Shown: positions 50,472 to 59,062 of the stretch, in pieces
Layout of the letters: the number at the start of each line of letters is the position of its first letter
Numbering within the stretch: position 1 is the first letter of the stretch
Source of the DNA: Ilumatobacteraceae bacterium
GTDB taxonomy: Bacteria; Actinomycetota; Acidimicrobiia; Acidimicrobiales; Ilumatobacteraceae
Length of the DNA stretch: 64,000 nt
NCBI GenBank assembly: GCA_013213745.1
Contig: JABSQH010000031.1
Coordinates: forward strand, 1 to 64,000
Direction of reading: 5' to 3'
Position numbers and translations under genes: made by a program
The notes under the pieces: model-generated
What the model was told of the DNA's origin: nothing
What the model saw: only the letters and a program-made list of their open reading frames with translations
Database searches by the model: none

Positions 50472-50989
50472 GTGGGCTGCGTCGAATACGGTGGCGTCGA
50501 CGATCCCGGCGAACCGTTCATCGTCGTCACCATTCACGGGCTCGATCGAGCCATCGAACGAGAGGCGGTAGAACTCGTCGTCCATCAGTGTCAGCTGCAC
50601 GGCGAGCGCTTCGAATGGTGCCGATTCGAGGTCGATCAGCGGCTCGCCCAGCGATGGTGCCGGGTTCGCCGACCAGAAGATGACGTCGCTGTCGAAAGAA
50701 CCGCTCATGGCCGATCCGTCGTCGAAGAGCGCCACGGACCGCAACACCGTCGATCTGCTCGAGCGCGCCGAGGCTCACCGCTGGAATGACCGTTTTCCCA
50801 GTTCGGTGGCGGTGTCGATCTCCCATGACACCGGTGTCGATTCGGTCGATGCCAGAGACAACACGCGATCACGTCATCGCAACGCTCGATCAGGTCGCGC
50901 AACGTGGCCCGCCACTCGGCCCCGGGCGGGATGTCCGGCTTGTCCCACCACACCTGTCCTGCACGCGCATACGAGATGAACAAGCTCAC
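50472..50989 (-). pseudogene. remnants of a TIR-domain / WD40-type protein
   Basis: In minus-strand order the pieces are: SLFISYARAG then QVWWDKPDIPPGAEWRATLR and DLIERCDDVI (TIR domain with an internal deletion); VLSLASTESTPVSWEIDTAT then ELGK (next TIR block, other frame); TVIPAVSLGALEQIDGVAV (third frame); and SVALFDDGSAMSGSFDSDVI then FWS, which is like one WD40 blade. Two or more frameshifts and deletions separate them. TIR plus WD40 proteins occur in signalling and antiphage systems, but this copy is decayed. Confidence 0.5.
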
Positions 50990-51035
50990 CGAGTCCTCAT
51001 CCCCACACGAACAGTGTCGCATGCGTCGGCGTCGG

Positions 51036-51752
51036 TCACGATGTCGGGTCGCGCTCGAACCATCCGACGATCTGCCAGCCGGTGTCGGGGAATCCGCTCG
51101 CGCGAGCCACGTGTGCAGATGCGATGTTGTCATGGGCGTGGAGGTAGGTCACCGCCATACCGTCGGCGAGCACCCGGCGAGCGGCTTGGGCGACGAGGCG
51201 TCTGGCGATGCCGCGACCCCGCGCGGCCTCGGCGGTGACCACGGCGATCTCCCTGCCGAGATCGTTGTGGCGCTTCAATCCCACGCCGCCGAGGTACTTG
51301 CCGTCATCGTCGAGAGCGACGAGCACGTCACCGCCAAAGGGAGCGAGCCACGTGTCGACACGCTGGTCGTCGGGGTCGTTGGCGAGTGCCGCCGGAAGCC
51401 AGACGCCCACGTCAGGTAACTCGTCGGGGCCCGGCACGTCGACACCCCAACGGAGCGCGCCCAACCCCAGTACGCCCGGCCGGCCGACGGCGTCGGGCAT
51501 TGTGGCGCGCAGTTCGTCGATGCCGGCGATCCGATCGGGGAGTGCTGCGGCGACCGCCGGTGCGACGCCGACCACCACGTTGCCGTCGGAGTCGACGGCA
51601 CCGGTCGCCAGCCGGTTTCGGCCGTCCCAGGCAGGCCCGATCGAGTCTGGCCAACTGACGATCTTCACCGGCGAACTCGGGGGCCATCCGCCGATCCAGC
51701 TCTGGAGATGGCGCTCGACCGTCGGAGTTGGAACCGCCGTGCCCGAGCCCAT
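51036..51752 (-). CDS. GNAT family N-acetyltransferase
   Basis: The 238-residue protein from ATG 51752 has a variable N-terminal half and a C-terminal GNAT core: GREIAVVTAEAARGRGIARRL (acetyl-CoA loop R-G-x-G-I-A), VTYLHAHDNIASAHVARASG, and FPDTGWQIVGWF. The substrate is unknown. The longer upstream frame is antisense to folP and rejected. It is divergent from folP, with 129 bp between the two starts. Confidence 0.8.
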   Translation of the reverse strand: MGSGTAVPTPTVERHLQSWIGGWPPSSPVKIVSWPDSIGPAWDGRNRLATGAVDSDGNVVVGVAPAVAAALPDRIAGIDELRATMPDAVGRPGVLGLGALRWGVDVPGPDELPDVGVWLPAALANDPDDQRVDTWLAPFGGDVLVALDDDGKYLGGVGLKRHNDLGREIAVVTAEAARGRGIARRLVAQAARRVLADGMAVTYLHAHDNIASAHVARASGFPDTGWQIVGWFERDPTS

Positions 51753-51881
51753 CCGGCGAGCGTACGGCGCGACGCGAGCGCATCGAGAACCGCAACGGTC
51801 GGAGGCCCGTCGGCCGTTCGAACCTTCTGCGCAGGGCGTCGGTGTTGGATCTTTGCCGCGCAGTGGCCAAGCTCCACAGCA

Positions 51882-52769
51882 GTGAGTGCGACCCACGACG
51901 GACCGCGCGGCCTGCCCGGTCATCTCGATGAGCTGAACAGATCCCTCATCGTTGGCGTGCTCAACGTGACGCCTGACAGCTTCTCGGACGGGGGACGCTA
52001 CGACGATGTGGAGTCGGCGATCGCCCACGGTCGTGCTCTATACGCCGGCGGTGCCGACGTCGTCGATGTCGGCGGCGAATCGACGCGTCCAGGAGCGGCT
52101 CGGACGGCGCCGGAGATCGAGCGGGAGCGCGTGATGCCCGTCGTCGGTGCGCTGGCCGAGGCCGGTGTGCCGGTGAGCGTCGACACGATCAACGCGTCGA
52201 CTGCAGCCGCAGCCGTCGGCGCCGGTGCGGTCATCGTGAACGACGTCAGTGGCGGGCTCGGGGACCCCGGCATGCTCGACACGGTCGCCGCCCTCGGGAC
52301 GACCTACGTGTGCATGCACTGGCGGGCGTACAGCGACCAGATGGATGACCACGCCGTCTACGACGACGTCATCGGTGAGGTGCGCGACGAGCTGGCGGCG
52401 CGACTCGACGCCTGCGTGGCCGCCGGGATCGATCTGGAGCGAGTGGTGATCGACCCCGGACTCGGGTTCGCCAAGACGCCGGCGCACAATTGGATGCTGC
52501 TGGGTGGTCTCGACGAATTGGCCACGCTCGGCCGACCGATCCTCGTCGGTGCGTCGCGCAAGCGGTTTCTCGGTGAGCTTCTCGCCGACTCAGGCACGGG
52601 CGCGCAGCGAGCACCCAGCGGGCGCGATGTCGCGACCTCGACGCTCAGTGCGCTCGCCTCGTTGCGCGGGGTGTGGGCCGTGCGGGTCCACGATGTGGTG
52701 GCCACCCACGATGCGATACGAGCGGCGCACGCGTGGTCGACACATCAACTCGACCAGCGAGATGTGTGA
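51882..52769 (+). CDS. folP: dihydropteroate synthase
   Basis: The 295-residue enzyme condenses p-aminobenzoate with the pterin pyrophosphate. The signatures are LIVGVLNVTPDSFSDGGRYD, ADVVDVGGESTRPGA, VSVDTINASTAAAAVGAGAV, VNDVSGGLGDPGML, IDPGLGFAKTPAHNW and ILVGASRKRFLGELL. GTG 51882 is favoured because it leaves the usual short N-terminus. Other folate genes are not adjacent. Confidence 0.94.
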   Translation: MSATHDGPRGLPGHLDELNRSLIVGVLNVTPDSFSDGGRYDDVESAIAHGRALYAGGADVVDVGGESTRPGAARTAPEIERERVMPVVGALAEAGVPVSVDTINASTAAAAVGAGAVIVNDVSGGLGDPGMLDTVAALGTTYVCMHWRAYSDQMDDHAVYDDVIGEVRDELAARLDACVAAGIDLERVVIDPGLGFAKTPAHNWMLLGGLDELATLGRPILVGASRKRFLGELLADSGTGAQRAPSGRDVATSTLSALASLRGVWAVRVHDVVATHDAIRAAHAWSTHQLDQRDV

Positions 52770-52787
52770 GCGCGCACCGGCCCCTTG

Positions 52788-53048
52788 TCAGTTGGCGGGC
52801 TTGCAGGTGGCGACGAAGATGTCGCGCTTCACCGGATAACACTCTCCCTGCACTCCGCAGACGATCCAGTCACCTGGAGCTGCCGCCAGGAGCCCCTGCT
52901 GGGTGGGGGTCATGAGTTGTTCACCGTCGACCGTCAGGTCGCCCAGCCCGACGAACTCGCTCACTGCGGCGGCCGACTCGTAGCGCAGCGCCTCGATCTC
53001 AACCGGACGCTTGCGGAACCGCAGCACCATCCAACAGTTGGTCGCCAT
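52788..53048 (-). CDS. small phage-like hypothetical protein
   Basis: The 86-residue protein has VLRFRKRPVEIEALRYESAA and the end PGDWIVCGVQGECYPVKRDI then FVATCKPAN. That PGDWIxxGVxGExYPxKxDIFxATY pattern is frequent in small phage proteins of unknown role, here with extra cysteines. No other phage gene adjoins it. The sequence evidence supports coding and the likeness, not a function. Confidence 0.65.
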   Translation of the reverse strand: MATNCWMVLRFRKRPVEIEALRYESAAAVSEFVGLGDLTVDGEQLMTPTQQGLLAAAPGDWIVCGVQGECYPVKRDIFVATCKPAN

Positions 53049-53160
53049 TGGTTGGTCCGCGAACGCGTGGTGTTCGACGGACTGTTCAGGTTAGGGCCCG
53101 CGTTCAGGCACCGAACAGGGGCGTCTGGTCGCGATGGTGGTCCACCAACTCAGGAGCACC

Positions 53161-53397
53161 ATGACCGATCTCGCCACCGATCCACTCGTTGCCGATTCGA
53201 GCGACGCCGCCCCCGCCAACACCTACCCGACCTGCGGCTGTTCGGACAAGGATCAGGCAACGGTCGTCGACGCCGACGGCCACAGGCAACGGCACGACGC
53301 GGCAGAGGCGCAGTGCGGTCGCGATCGACGGGTTGATCCGGCTGTCAGCCGGAGAGTTTCTCGAGCATCGCCTTCATCTGATCGTGCACGAGGTTGA
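53161..53397 (+). CDS. short cysteine-containing ORF, possibly truncated
   Basis: ATG 53161 is preceded by AGGAG five bases upstream, a strong ribosome site. The peptide MTDLATDPLVADSSDAAPAN continues with TYPTCGCSDKDQATVVDADG. After about codon 40 the sequence becomes Arg-rich and overlaps the next minus-strand gene, so the original 3' part may be missing. The family is unknown. A leader-like peptide with a Cys-Gly-Cys motif is possible but not supported by neighbours. Confidence 0.3.
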   Translation: MTDLATDPLVADSSDAAPANTYPTCGCSDKDQATVVDADGHRQRHDAAEAQCGRDRRVDPAVSRRVSRASPSSDRARG

Positions 53398-53830
53398 TCG
53401 CCTGGAGCGGTCGAATCATCACCTTGAAATCGGTGATCATGCCGTCGTCGTCGCACGTGATGATGTCGACGCCGTTGACGTACTTGCCGTCCATGGTGGT
53501 TTCGAACTCGAGCATCGCGTGATGGCCGTCGAGAATCGTCTTCACGTAGCCGAAGCTGCCACCGACTGCGCCCGAGTCGCCGTCGCGCGGTTCGGCGGGC
53601 GCGTCGCCGCCGAGTGTGCCGCCCGCTGCGGTGAGGTACAGCTTGGTGATCTCCTTGCCCTCCTGGGGCGTGAACACGATCGGCGAATAGAAGGTGCAAT
53701 CGTCGTGGAGTAGCGCATCGAGTCCGCCCGGGAGTTCGCCGCGCAGGTGTTGGTACCAGCGCTCCATTAGGCCATGGATCGGGTCGGTGCCGGTGTCGGT
53801 CGGGGGGCTCGGGCTCTCGTCGATGCTCAT
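53345..53830 (-). CDS. SnoaL/NTF2-like protein
   Basis: The 161-residue product from ATG 53830 has the NTF2-like cone fold pattern: DPIHGLMERWYQHLRGELPG, LLHDDCTFYSPIVFTPQEGK, GKYVNGVDIITCDDDGMITD and FKVMIRPLQAIN. Proteins of this type are polyketide-cyclase-like or ligand-binding domains; no active-site call can be made. The stretch VMIRPLQA is typical of the limonene-epoxide-hydrolase/SnoaL branch. It overlaps the 87-residue gene upstream by 4 bp. Confidence 0.8.
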   Translation of the reverse strand: MSIDESPSPPTDTGTDPIHGLMERWYQHLRGELPGGLDALLHDDCTFYSPIVFTPQEGKEITKLYLTAAGGTLGGDAPAEPRDGDSGAVGGSFGYVKTILDGHHAMLEFETTMDGKYVNGVDIITCDDDGMITDFKVMIRPLQAINLVHDQMKAMLEKLSG

Positions 53831-54090
53831 GGCGGTCCTTCGTCGGTCGTTTCGGGGTTCGGTTGCTCGATCGCGTCGAGGAATGCGTTCACGTCGGACT
53901 CCTCTCCGCCCACCAGCCAGATTGCCACCTCGGTGTTGTCCCCATCGGGCCAGGGGAGGACGCCGTCGACGAAGTAGCGATCGACGGTGATGTCGTCGGC
54001 AGACTCGTCGACCGGGGCGATCACTGCCAGCTCGACCTCGGCATCGGCCGGTTGGTCGCTCAAGATGTCGATCAGTTCGTGGACGCGCAT
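53827..54090 (-). CDS. small hypothetical protein
   Basis: The 87-residue acidic protein begins MRVHELIDILSDQPADAEVE and continues with LAVIAPVDESADDITVDRYF. The opening resembles proteins in which a short helix (xELIxxLxxxPxDxEV) precedes a beta sheet, a pattern seen in several actinobacterial unknowns. Its ATGA overlap with the SnoaL-like gene and 14-bp spacing to the next gene upstream suggest one operon of three genes. Confidence 0.65.
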   Translation of the reverse strand: MRVHELIDILSDQPADAEVELAVIAPVDESADDITVDRYFVDGVLPWPDGDNTEVAIWLVGGEESDVNAFLDAIEQPNPETTDEGPP

Positions 54091-54104
54091 TGCGTCGACT
54101 CCTT

Positions 54105-54674
54105 TCAGAACTCGCCGAGCCAGGCCGGCGCACGGTCAAGAAGGTAGAGGCTCACGTGTTTGCAGCGTTCGAGCGCCGCAATCACTGCATCGTCGGCGTT
54201 CATGTACACGTCGGCGAGGTCGATGACCATCTTGGCGACGATCGACAGGCTGCGCTCGGGGGCGTCGGTCACGGTCGGGAACGAATCGATCGCCGATACC
54301 TCGACCGGGAGGTCGATGCCGCCGATGCCGGCGAGGTCGGTGGCCAAGACCAGCAGGTCCGGTGGCTCGGGAAGGGGAGGCAGCGTCCAGGTGAACAGGA
54401 GTGGAAACGTGTAGCCGTGGGGCGGTGTGTCGTCGATCTCTTCGAGCTTCATCACCTCGTCTTCGAATCCGAGCATCGCTCGAGGGTCGACGTCGAGGCT
54501 GAGATGGAGATCGATCGGGCCGGCACACGCTTCTTCGGGGTGCAGGTCGATCTCCCACAACTGGCGGAGCGAGTAGGTCTCGACGAAGTGCCGCTCGTCG
54601 TGGACGTGGAAGCCGTGGTCGATCGCTTGTGACTTGATGTCGGCGACGAAGCCGGCGACGTCGATGACAGCCAT
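54105..54674 (-). CDS. hypothetical protein
   Basis: The 189-residue protein from ATG 54674 starts MAVIDVAGFVADIKSQAIDH and has QLWEIDLHPEEACAGPIDLH and SLDVDPRAMLGFEDEVMKLE. It is acidic, soluble and without a signal peptide. I do not recognise the family. It is first in the three-gene operon and is divergent from the IMPase gene, with 39 bp between the two starts, so the promoters overlap. Confidence 0.65.
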   Translation of the reverse strand: MAVIDVAGFVADIKSQAIDHGFHVHDERHFVETYSLRQLWEIDLHPEEACAGPIDLHLSLDVDPRAMLGFEDEVMKLEEIDDTPPHGYTFPLLFTWTLPPLPEPPDLLVLATDLAGIGGIDLPVEVSAIDSFPTVTDAPERSLSIVAKMVIDLADVYMNADDAVIAALERCKHVSLYLLDRAPAWLGEF

Positions 54675-54713
54675 CGCTGCGGACACTACCGTCCCGACAG
54701 GTGGAGCTCCCCA

Positions 54714-55505
54714 ATGTCGCCTGATCATGTGCTGGCGCTCTTCGGCGATCTCAGTGATCGGTGCGCTGAGGTCGTTGCGACCAACAGCGATTGGGATCAG
54801 ACCAACAACGGGCGCGGTCAATATCGCGTCGATCTCGACGTCGACGCCGTGTGCGTCCCGCCGCTGCTGGCAGCAGGGTTCGCTGTGCTCTCCGAAGAGT
54901 CTGGGCTGCAGTGGCCAGGCGGTGGTGACGCAGGCGACCCGTTCGGCGCCTCGGTGGTGGTGGTCGATCCGCTGGATGGTTCGACCAACGCCAGCCTCGG
55001 GTTGCCATGGTGCGCGACTGCGTTGTGTTTGGTCGATCGTGGCGTGCCCGCGGTGGCCATGGTCACCAACCTGGCCACCGGGCGGCGGTACCGAGCGGTT
55101 CGCGGTGCCGGGTCGTGGCGCAACGACACCCGTCTGGCGGTGTCGCCAGCGCGCCTCGACGACGCCATCGTGGCCGTGTCGGGCTTGCCGCAGCGTCACT
55201 ACGGATGGCGTCAGTTCCGCGCCCTCGGTGCGTCAGCGCTCGATATCTCCATGGTCGCAGACGGGGCGTTTGCCGGCTTCGTCGACACCAACGACGAAGC
55301 TCACGGCGTGTGGGACTACCTTGCGGCGACCCTGATCGTGGAAGAAGCGGGAGGGTGCGCTGCCGATGCCTTAGGAGCTGACTTGGTCGTGTTCGACCAC
55401 GACGCTCGGCGGACACCAGTGGTCGCCGCGTCGGTCGATCTGCTGGAACAACTCATCGAGGAACGGTCGGCGGGAATGTCGACGGGGGCCGAACCCGACG
55501 AGTGA
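54714..55505 (+). CDS. inositol-monophosphatase-family phosphatase
   Basis: The 263-residue enzyme shows the Mg2+/Li+ binding signature: Glu61-Glu62 in VLSEESGLQW, DPLDGSTN at 85-92, and the C-terminal WDYLAATLIVEEAGG. These are the two IMPase patterns. Possible roles include dephosphorylating inositol phosphate (needed for mycothiol), histidinol phosphate or PAP. The his genes here lack an evident hisN, so a histidinol-phosphatase role is possible but unproven. Confidence 0.87.
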   Translation: MSPDHVLALFGDLSDRCAEVVATNSDWDQTNNGRGQYRVDLDVDAVCVPPLLAAGFAVLSEESGLQWPGGGDAGDPFGASVVVVDPLDGSTNASLGLPWCATALCLVDRGVPAVAMVTNLATGRRYRAVRGAGSWRNDTRLAVSPARLDDAIVAVSGLPQRHYGWRQFRALGASALDISMVADGAFAGFVDTNDEAHGVWDYLAATLIVEEAGGCAADALGADLVVFDHDARRTPVVAASVDLLEQLIEERSAGMSTGAEPDE

Positions 55506-55573
55506 GTGCGTCGGATTCGACCCCCGATGTGTGGAGACGCCGTGGAGCGTGGCGCCGAAGGGTGGGTGTGTCG

Positions 55574-56695
55574 TCAGCTCGGGCGCAACACGCGGTCGAC
55601 GGTCTGGATCACGCCGTTGCTCGCCTGGAGGTCGGACGGGCTGATGATGCGCGCGTCAGCGGTGGCGAAGTTGGCGTCGATCACCCGGTTGAAGAACAGC
55701 CGGACGTTCTGTCCGTTGAGCGTTTCGACCGGCCGCAGGAAGTTCAGCTGGCGCACGGTCTGTCCGCCCGGAGCAACGTGGTAGAGCAGGATGTTCTGGA
55801 GCGCCGAAGTGTCATCGCCATCGATGGTCGCCCCGGCGATTGCGGCGAAGGCATCGGCCTCGGTCACGACACTGTCGTCGAGTTCCTGCGCCAGCTTGAT
55901 GAACGCGTCGTCCGTGGGCGCGAACACGGTCACATCGGCGTCGGTGTCGCTGACGGCGGCGTCGAGGCCGGTTGCGATGAGCGCGTCGCGCAAAATGTCG
56001 TAGTCGGCGCCGTTGTCGTCAAGACCGTCCGCGTCGGACACGTCGAGCACGATGTCGAGAATCGACGCCGACGGCGGCGGCGCGGCGTCGAGGTCGCTCG
56101 GCCGGAGGACGCGGTCGATCGTGTGAATGATCCCGTTGTCGGCCCGCAGATTGCGCGGCCGACGGAGCCGGGCATCCCGGTTGTCGGGGTCCAGGTCGCG
56201 CACTCGGTTGAAGAACACATCGACCGTCTTGTCGGCTCCGGCCAGCGTGGGAATGTCGCCTGCGAACCTTAGGGCAAACACCGAGCGGGCATCAGGTGCC
56301 ACGTGGTAGGCCAGAATCTCCTGCAGCAGCGAGAGGTCCGGCGAGCCGTCTTCGTTCTCACCGATCACCTTGCTGGCGATGAAGCCGAAGGCGTCCTGTT
56401 CATCCCCGCCCTCGAAGCCGAGGTCCTCGGCGAGCTTGATGAACGCATAGTCGGTCGGTGCAAACACGGTGATGTCGTCGGTGGTGGCGACAGTGTCGAC
56501 GAGTCCTGCAGCGATGAGCGCCTCGCGCAAGAGGTCGTAGTCGCGGCTGTTGCTGTCGAAGTCACCCGGTGGCCCAGACGCGCCGATCACGACGTCGACG
56601 ATCGTGTTGGTGGCATCGTCTTGCGCTCCGGCGGCGGCGGGCACGAGGGCGACGCCGAGGGCACCGGCGGTGAGTGCGGCGAGAGTCCGTTTCAT
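55574..56695 (-). CDS. secreted protein with two fasciclin (FAS1) domains
   Basis: The 373-residue product from ATG 56695 has a signal peptide (MKRTLAALTAGALGVALVPA, then AAAGAQ) and two tandem FAS1 domains. Each begins I-V/L-D-V/I-V and contains the paired H1/H2 blocks: VFAPTDYAFIKLAEDLGFEG and LAYHVAPDARSV in the first, VFAPTDDAFIKLAQELDDSV and LLYHVAPGGQTV in the second. Both end near IHTIDRVLRPS or IQTVDRVLRPS. FAS1 domains mediate adhesion. AGGAG lies nine bases before the start. Confidence 0.92.
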   Translation of the reverse strand: MKRTLAALTAGALGVALVPAAAGAQDDATNTIVDVVIGASGPPGDFDSNSRDYDLLREALIAAGLVDTVATTDDITVFAPTDYAFIKLAEDLGFEGGDEQDAFGFIASKVIGENEDGSPDLSLLQEILAYHVAPDARSVFALRFAGDIPTLAGADKTVDVFFNRVRDLDPDNRDARLRRPRNLRADNGIIHTIDRVLRPSDLDAAPPPSASILDIVLDVSDADGLDDNGADYDILRDALIATGLDAAVSDTDADVTVFAPTDDAFIKLAQELDDSVVTEADAFAAIAGATIDGDDTSALQNILLYHVAPGGQTVRQLNFLRPVETLNGQNVRLFFNRVIDANFATADARIISPSDLQASNGVIQTVDRVLRPS

Positions 56696-56776
56696 CGGGG
56701 GGTTCTCCTTGGGTTGCTGTGGCAGACGACACATCTACGGTGCCGTCGTCGCACCGGATGACAATTTGTCTCGATC

Positions 56777-57033
56777 GTGCTCGTTCACCCGGTGTCGCTG
56801 ACCCACCGGTGGCAGCGCGAGACAGGAGGTGCGGTGGTCACGGGCGGGAATCGGGGGATCGGGCCGACACGAGCGCCCGCGAGCAGCGCGCGGTGGACAT
56901 CCTCGTCAACAACGCGGCGATCCACTACGACACGTCGAACCGGGCCACCGCGCCCGACCGACGTGTCGTCGAGAACGTTGCAGACCAATGTGTTCGGTGC
57001 GTGGGAGATGGTGTGGAAATGATCACTCCATAA
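56777..57033 (+). pseudogene. short-chain dehydrogenase remnant
   Basis: Pieces in different plus-strand frames read GGAVVTGGNRGIGPT (cofactor glycines), VDILVNNAAIHYDTSNRATA (NNAA block), and LQTNVFGAWEMVWK. Their order and spacing are those of an SDR, but frames shift at least twice and the Tyr-Lys part is missing. This is a dead gene fragment. The nearest intact SDR is at 4360-5184 and is not closely similar in these blocks. Confidence 0.65.
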
Positions 57034-57096
57034 TTGGCGATCTTCTACAACGCACTTCGCCGATGTTTCCCCGGCGCACGTGAACGGTGTACCCCT

Positions 57097-57351
57097 CTAG
57101 CGCTCGAACGGCCCGCTCGGCGGGCGATCGTCGGGGTGCTCCGGTGGTGCACCGAAGGGGTTGGTGCGGCGCCGCCGACCCCACCGCAGCGGGTCCCATC
57201 GGGAGCCGGCGCCCCAGTCCGGCAGCCGGTTGACGATCCAGGTGAGCACCAACGCCGATGCGATCGTCAGCCCGACGACGATCACGACCGGTCCGACGCC
57301 CGAGCTGCCTTGCGACCCTGCCTCGGCGCTACTGAGCACGACGGCCAACAT
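57097..57351 (-). CDS. small single-pass membrane protein
   Basis: The 84-residue protein has one transmembrane helix (GPVVIVVGLTIASALVLTWI) near residues 20-40 and a basic, Pro-rich tail (WDPLRWGRRRRTNPFGAPPE). No family is recognised. It reads away from the ABC binding-protein gene. The 200-bp gap 57352-57552 between the two starts has no other gene and should hold both promoters, but I see no strong consensus. Confidence 0.6.
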   Translation of the reverse strand: MLAVVLSSAEAGSQGSSGVGPVVIVVGLTIASALVLTWIVNRLPDWGAGSRWDPLRWGRRRRTNPFGAPPEHPDDRPPSGPFER

Positions 57352-57552
57352 TGTCGATCACCCTATGCCGCAACGGCGCGACCCGGTCGTCGTGTGCAGC
57401 GGCGTTCGCGTTCTTCGAGCGGAGCGTGAGTTGGCTAAGCTCTGTTAGGAAATGCGCGTGGCCGCCGAGGGGGTCGGTCTCGAAGCACCTATCAGTACAC
57501 CGGGGAACAACGTGACGGCGCACCACGAGTGGCCGTCGTATGGGGGGTAACC

Positions 57553-59007
57553 ATGTTCGGAGCATCGAGCTCGTCTGCGAAACGACGTCATCGTCATCGC
57601 ATCGCGGGAGCGCTCGCCGTCACCGTGGCGCTCGTCGCTGCATCGTGTGGTGACGACGATTCGGAGAGCAGCGACACCGAAGCGGCGGCGACAACAGCAG
57701 GCAGTGAGACGACCGTCGCCCCGGAGGCAACCGAGGCACCGGACGGGACCGATGCCCCGGAAACCACCGACGCTCCGGAGGCAACCGAAGCGCCGGAAGC
57801 CACCGATGCACCAGAAACCACAGAAAACGGCGAGGACGGCGACGGAGGTGATGGCGGCACGGCCGCATCGGCGGTGTTCCCGACGTTGCCGCCACCCACC
57901 GGCGAAGCGATGAAGATCGGCCTGGTCAACACCGAGGGAACGCCCGGTCTCGACTTCCCCGACATCCGCATCAACGTCGGCGCAACGTTCGATTACCTGA
58001 ACGAACACGGCGGCTACGGCGATCGGCCGCTCGAATTGGTCAACTGCACCGTTGACGGTTCGCCCGAGGCGTCGCAGGCATGCGCCCAGGAGATAGTCGG
58101 CGAGGGTGTTGAGCTCGTGTTTCTCGGTCTCGACCTTTTCCCCGACTACGCCACGTACACGGCGTCGGATATTCCGGTGGTCGGCCTCCTGCCGATTCTG
58201 CCCGGTGACTACACGGCCGACGCGCTGTTCTACACCGGAGGGAACGCCACGACGAACGGCGCGATCGCAGCGGTCGCCGACCAGGAGTTCGAGGCGCGCA
58301 GCGTCGGCATCATCAGCGCAGACAACGCAGGCGCCAACGCAAGCGAAGCGTCGCTGACAGCGGCGCTCGACATCGCCGGCATCGAGTACACATCGATCAA
58401 GGGCGGCGACAATGAGACCGACGCCGGTTACCAGGGGCTGATGCGTCAGGCCGCCGACGGGAACCCGGACGTGCTGGTGTCGCTGTACGCCGACGCCGGC
58501 TGCATCGGCACCATGCGCGGGCGGGCGGCGCTGGGCATCGACATCCCGGTGATCACCACCGGTATCTGCGGCGAGAACGACGTGATCGACGAGGTCGGCG
58601 ACGACGCTCTCGGTTGGTACTTCGTCGGTATCGAGACCGACGACGACTCGCCGGAACAGGCGATCTTGCGAGAGATCCTCGCCCCGGTGTTCGGTGTCCC
58701 CGCAGACGAAGTGACTGCCGAGGGTCTGGGTGCGCTCGCCTTGAACATGGCGATGTCGTTCGCGGTGTACTCGAACCAACTCGCCGCGGAGGGCGGCGAC
58801 GTCACGGGTCGCTCGCTGTACGAGTTCTTCGAGACTGCGCCTGGATTGCAGCAGTGGCCCGACGGTTCGGTCATCGAGTGTGGCCGTGCGCCGACGTACC
58901 CGGCGGTGTGCGCATTCACCTTCCCGGTCGCCGAGTATCAAGCCGGCGGCGAGATCGTCACGGCGCCGGGGCTCGAGGCGGTCGATGCGTTCGCCTACCT
59001 GCCGTGA
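57553..59007 (+). CDS. branched-chain-type ABC transporter substrate-binding lipoprotein
   Basis: The 484-residue protein from ATG 57553 has a lipoprotein signal ending LVAASC, a Thr/Glu/Ala-Pro repeat linker (about residues 35-100), and a periplasmic-binding-fold type I domain. That domain includes MKIGLVNTEGTPGLDFPDIR, GDRPLELVNCTVDGSPEASQ and FEARSVGIISADNAGANASE. It is related to LivJ-like receptors for amino acids or amides. GGGGGG lies just before the ATG. It is followed 55 bp later by the fused permease gene. Confidence 0.87.
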   Translation: MFGASSSSAKRRHRHRIAGALAVTVALVAASCGDDDSESSDTEAAATTAGSETTVAPEATEAPDGTDAPETTDAPEATEAPEATDAPETTENGEDGDGGDGGTAASAVFPTLPPPTGEAMKIGLVNTEGTPGLDFPDIRINVGATFDYLNEHGGYGDRPLELVNCTVDGSPEASQACAQEIVGEGVELVFLGLDLFPDYATYTASDIPVVGLLPILPGDYTADALFYTGGNATTNGAIAAVADQEFEARSVGIISADNAGANASEASLTAALDIAGIEYTSIKGGDNETDAGYQGLMRQAADGNPDVLVSLYADAGCIGTMRGRAALGIDIPVITTGICGENDVIDEVGDDALGWYFVGIETDDDSPEQAILREILAPVFGVPADEVTAEGLGALALNMAMSFAVYSNQLAAEGGDVTGRSLYEFFETAPGLQQWPDGSVIECGRAPTYPAVCAFTFPVAEYQAGGEIVTAPGLEAVDAFAYLP

Positions 59008-59062
59008 TCGTCGCGACATCGGAGCATCCTTCACAGTGTCGTGAGCACGTGAACAGCAGGCG

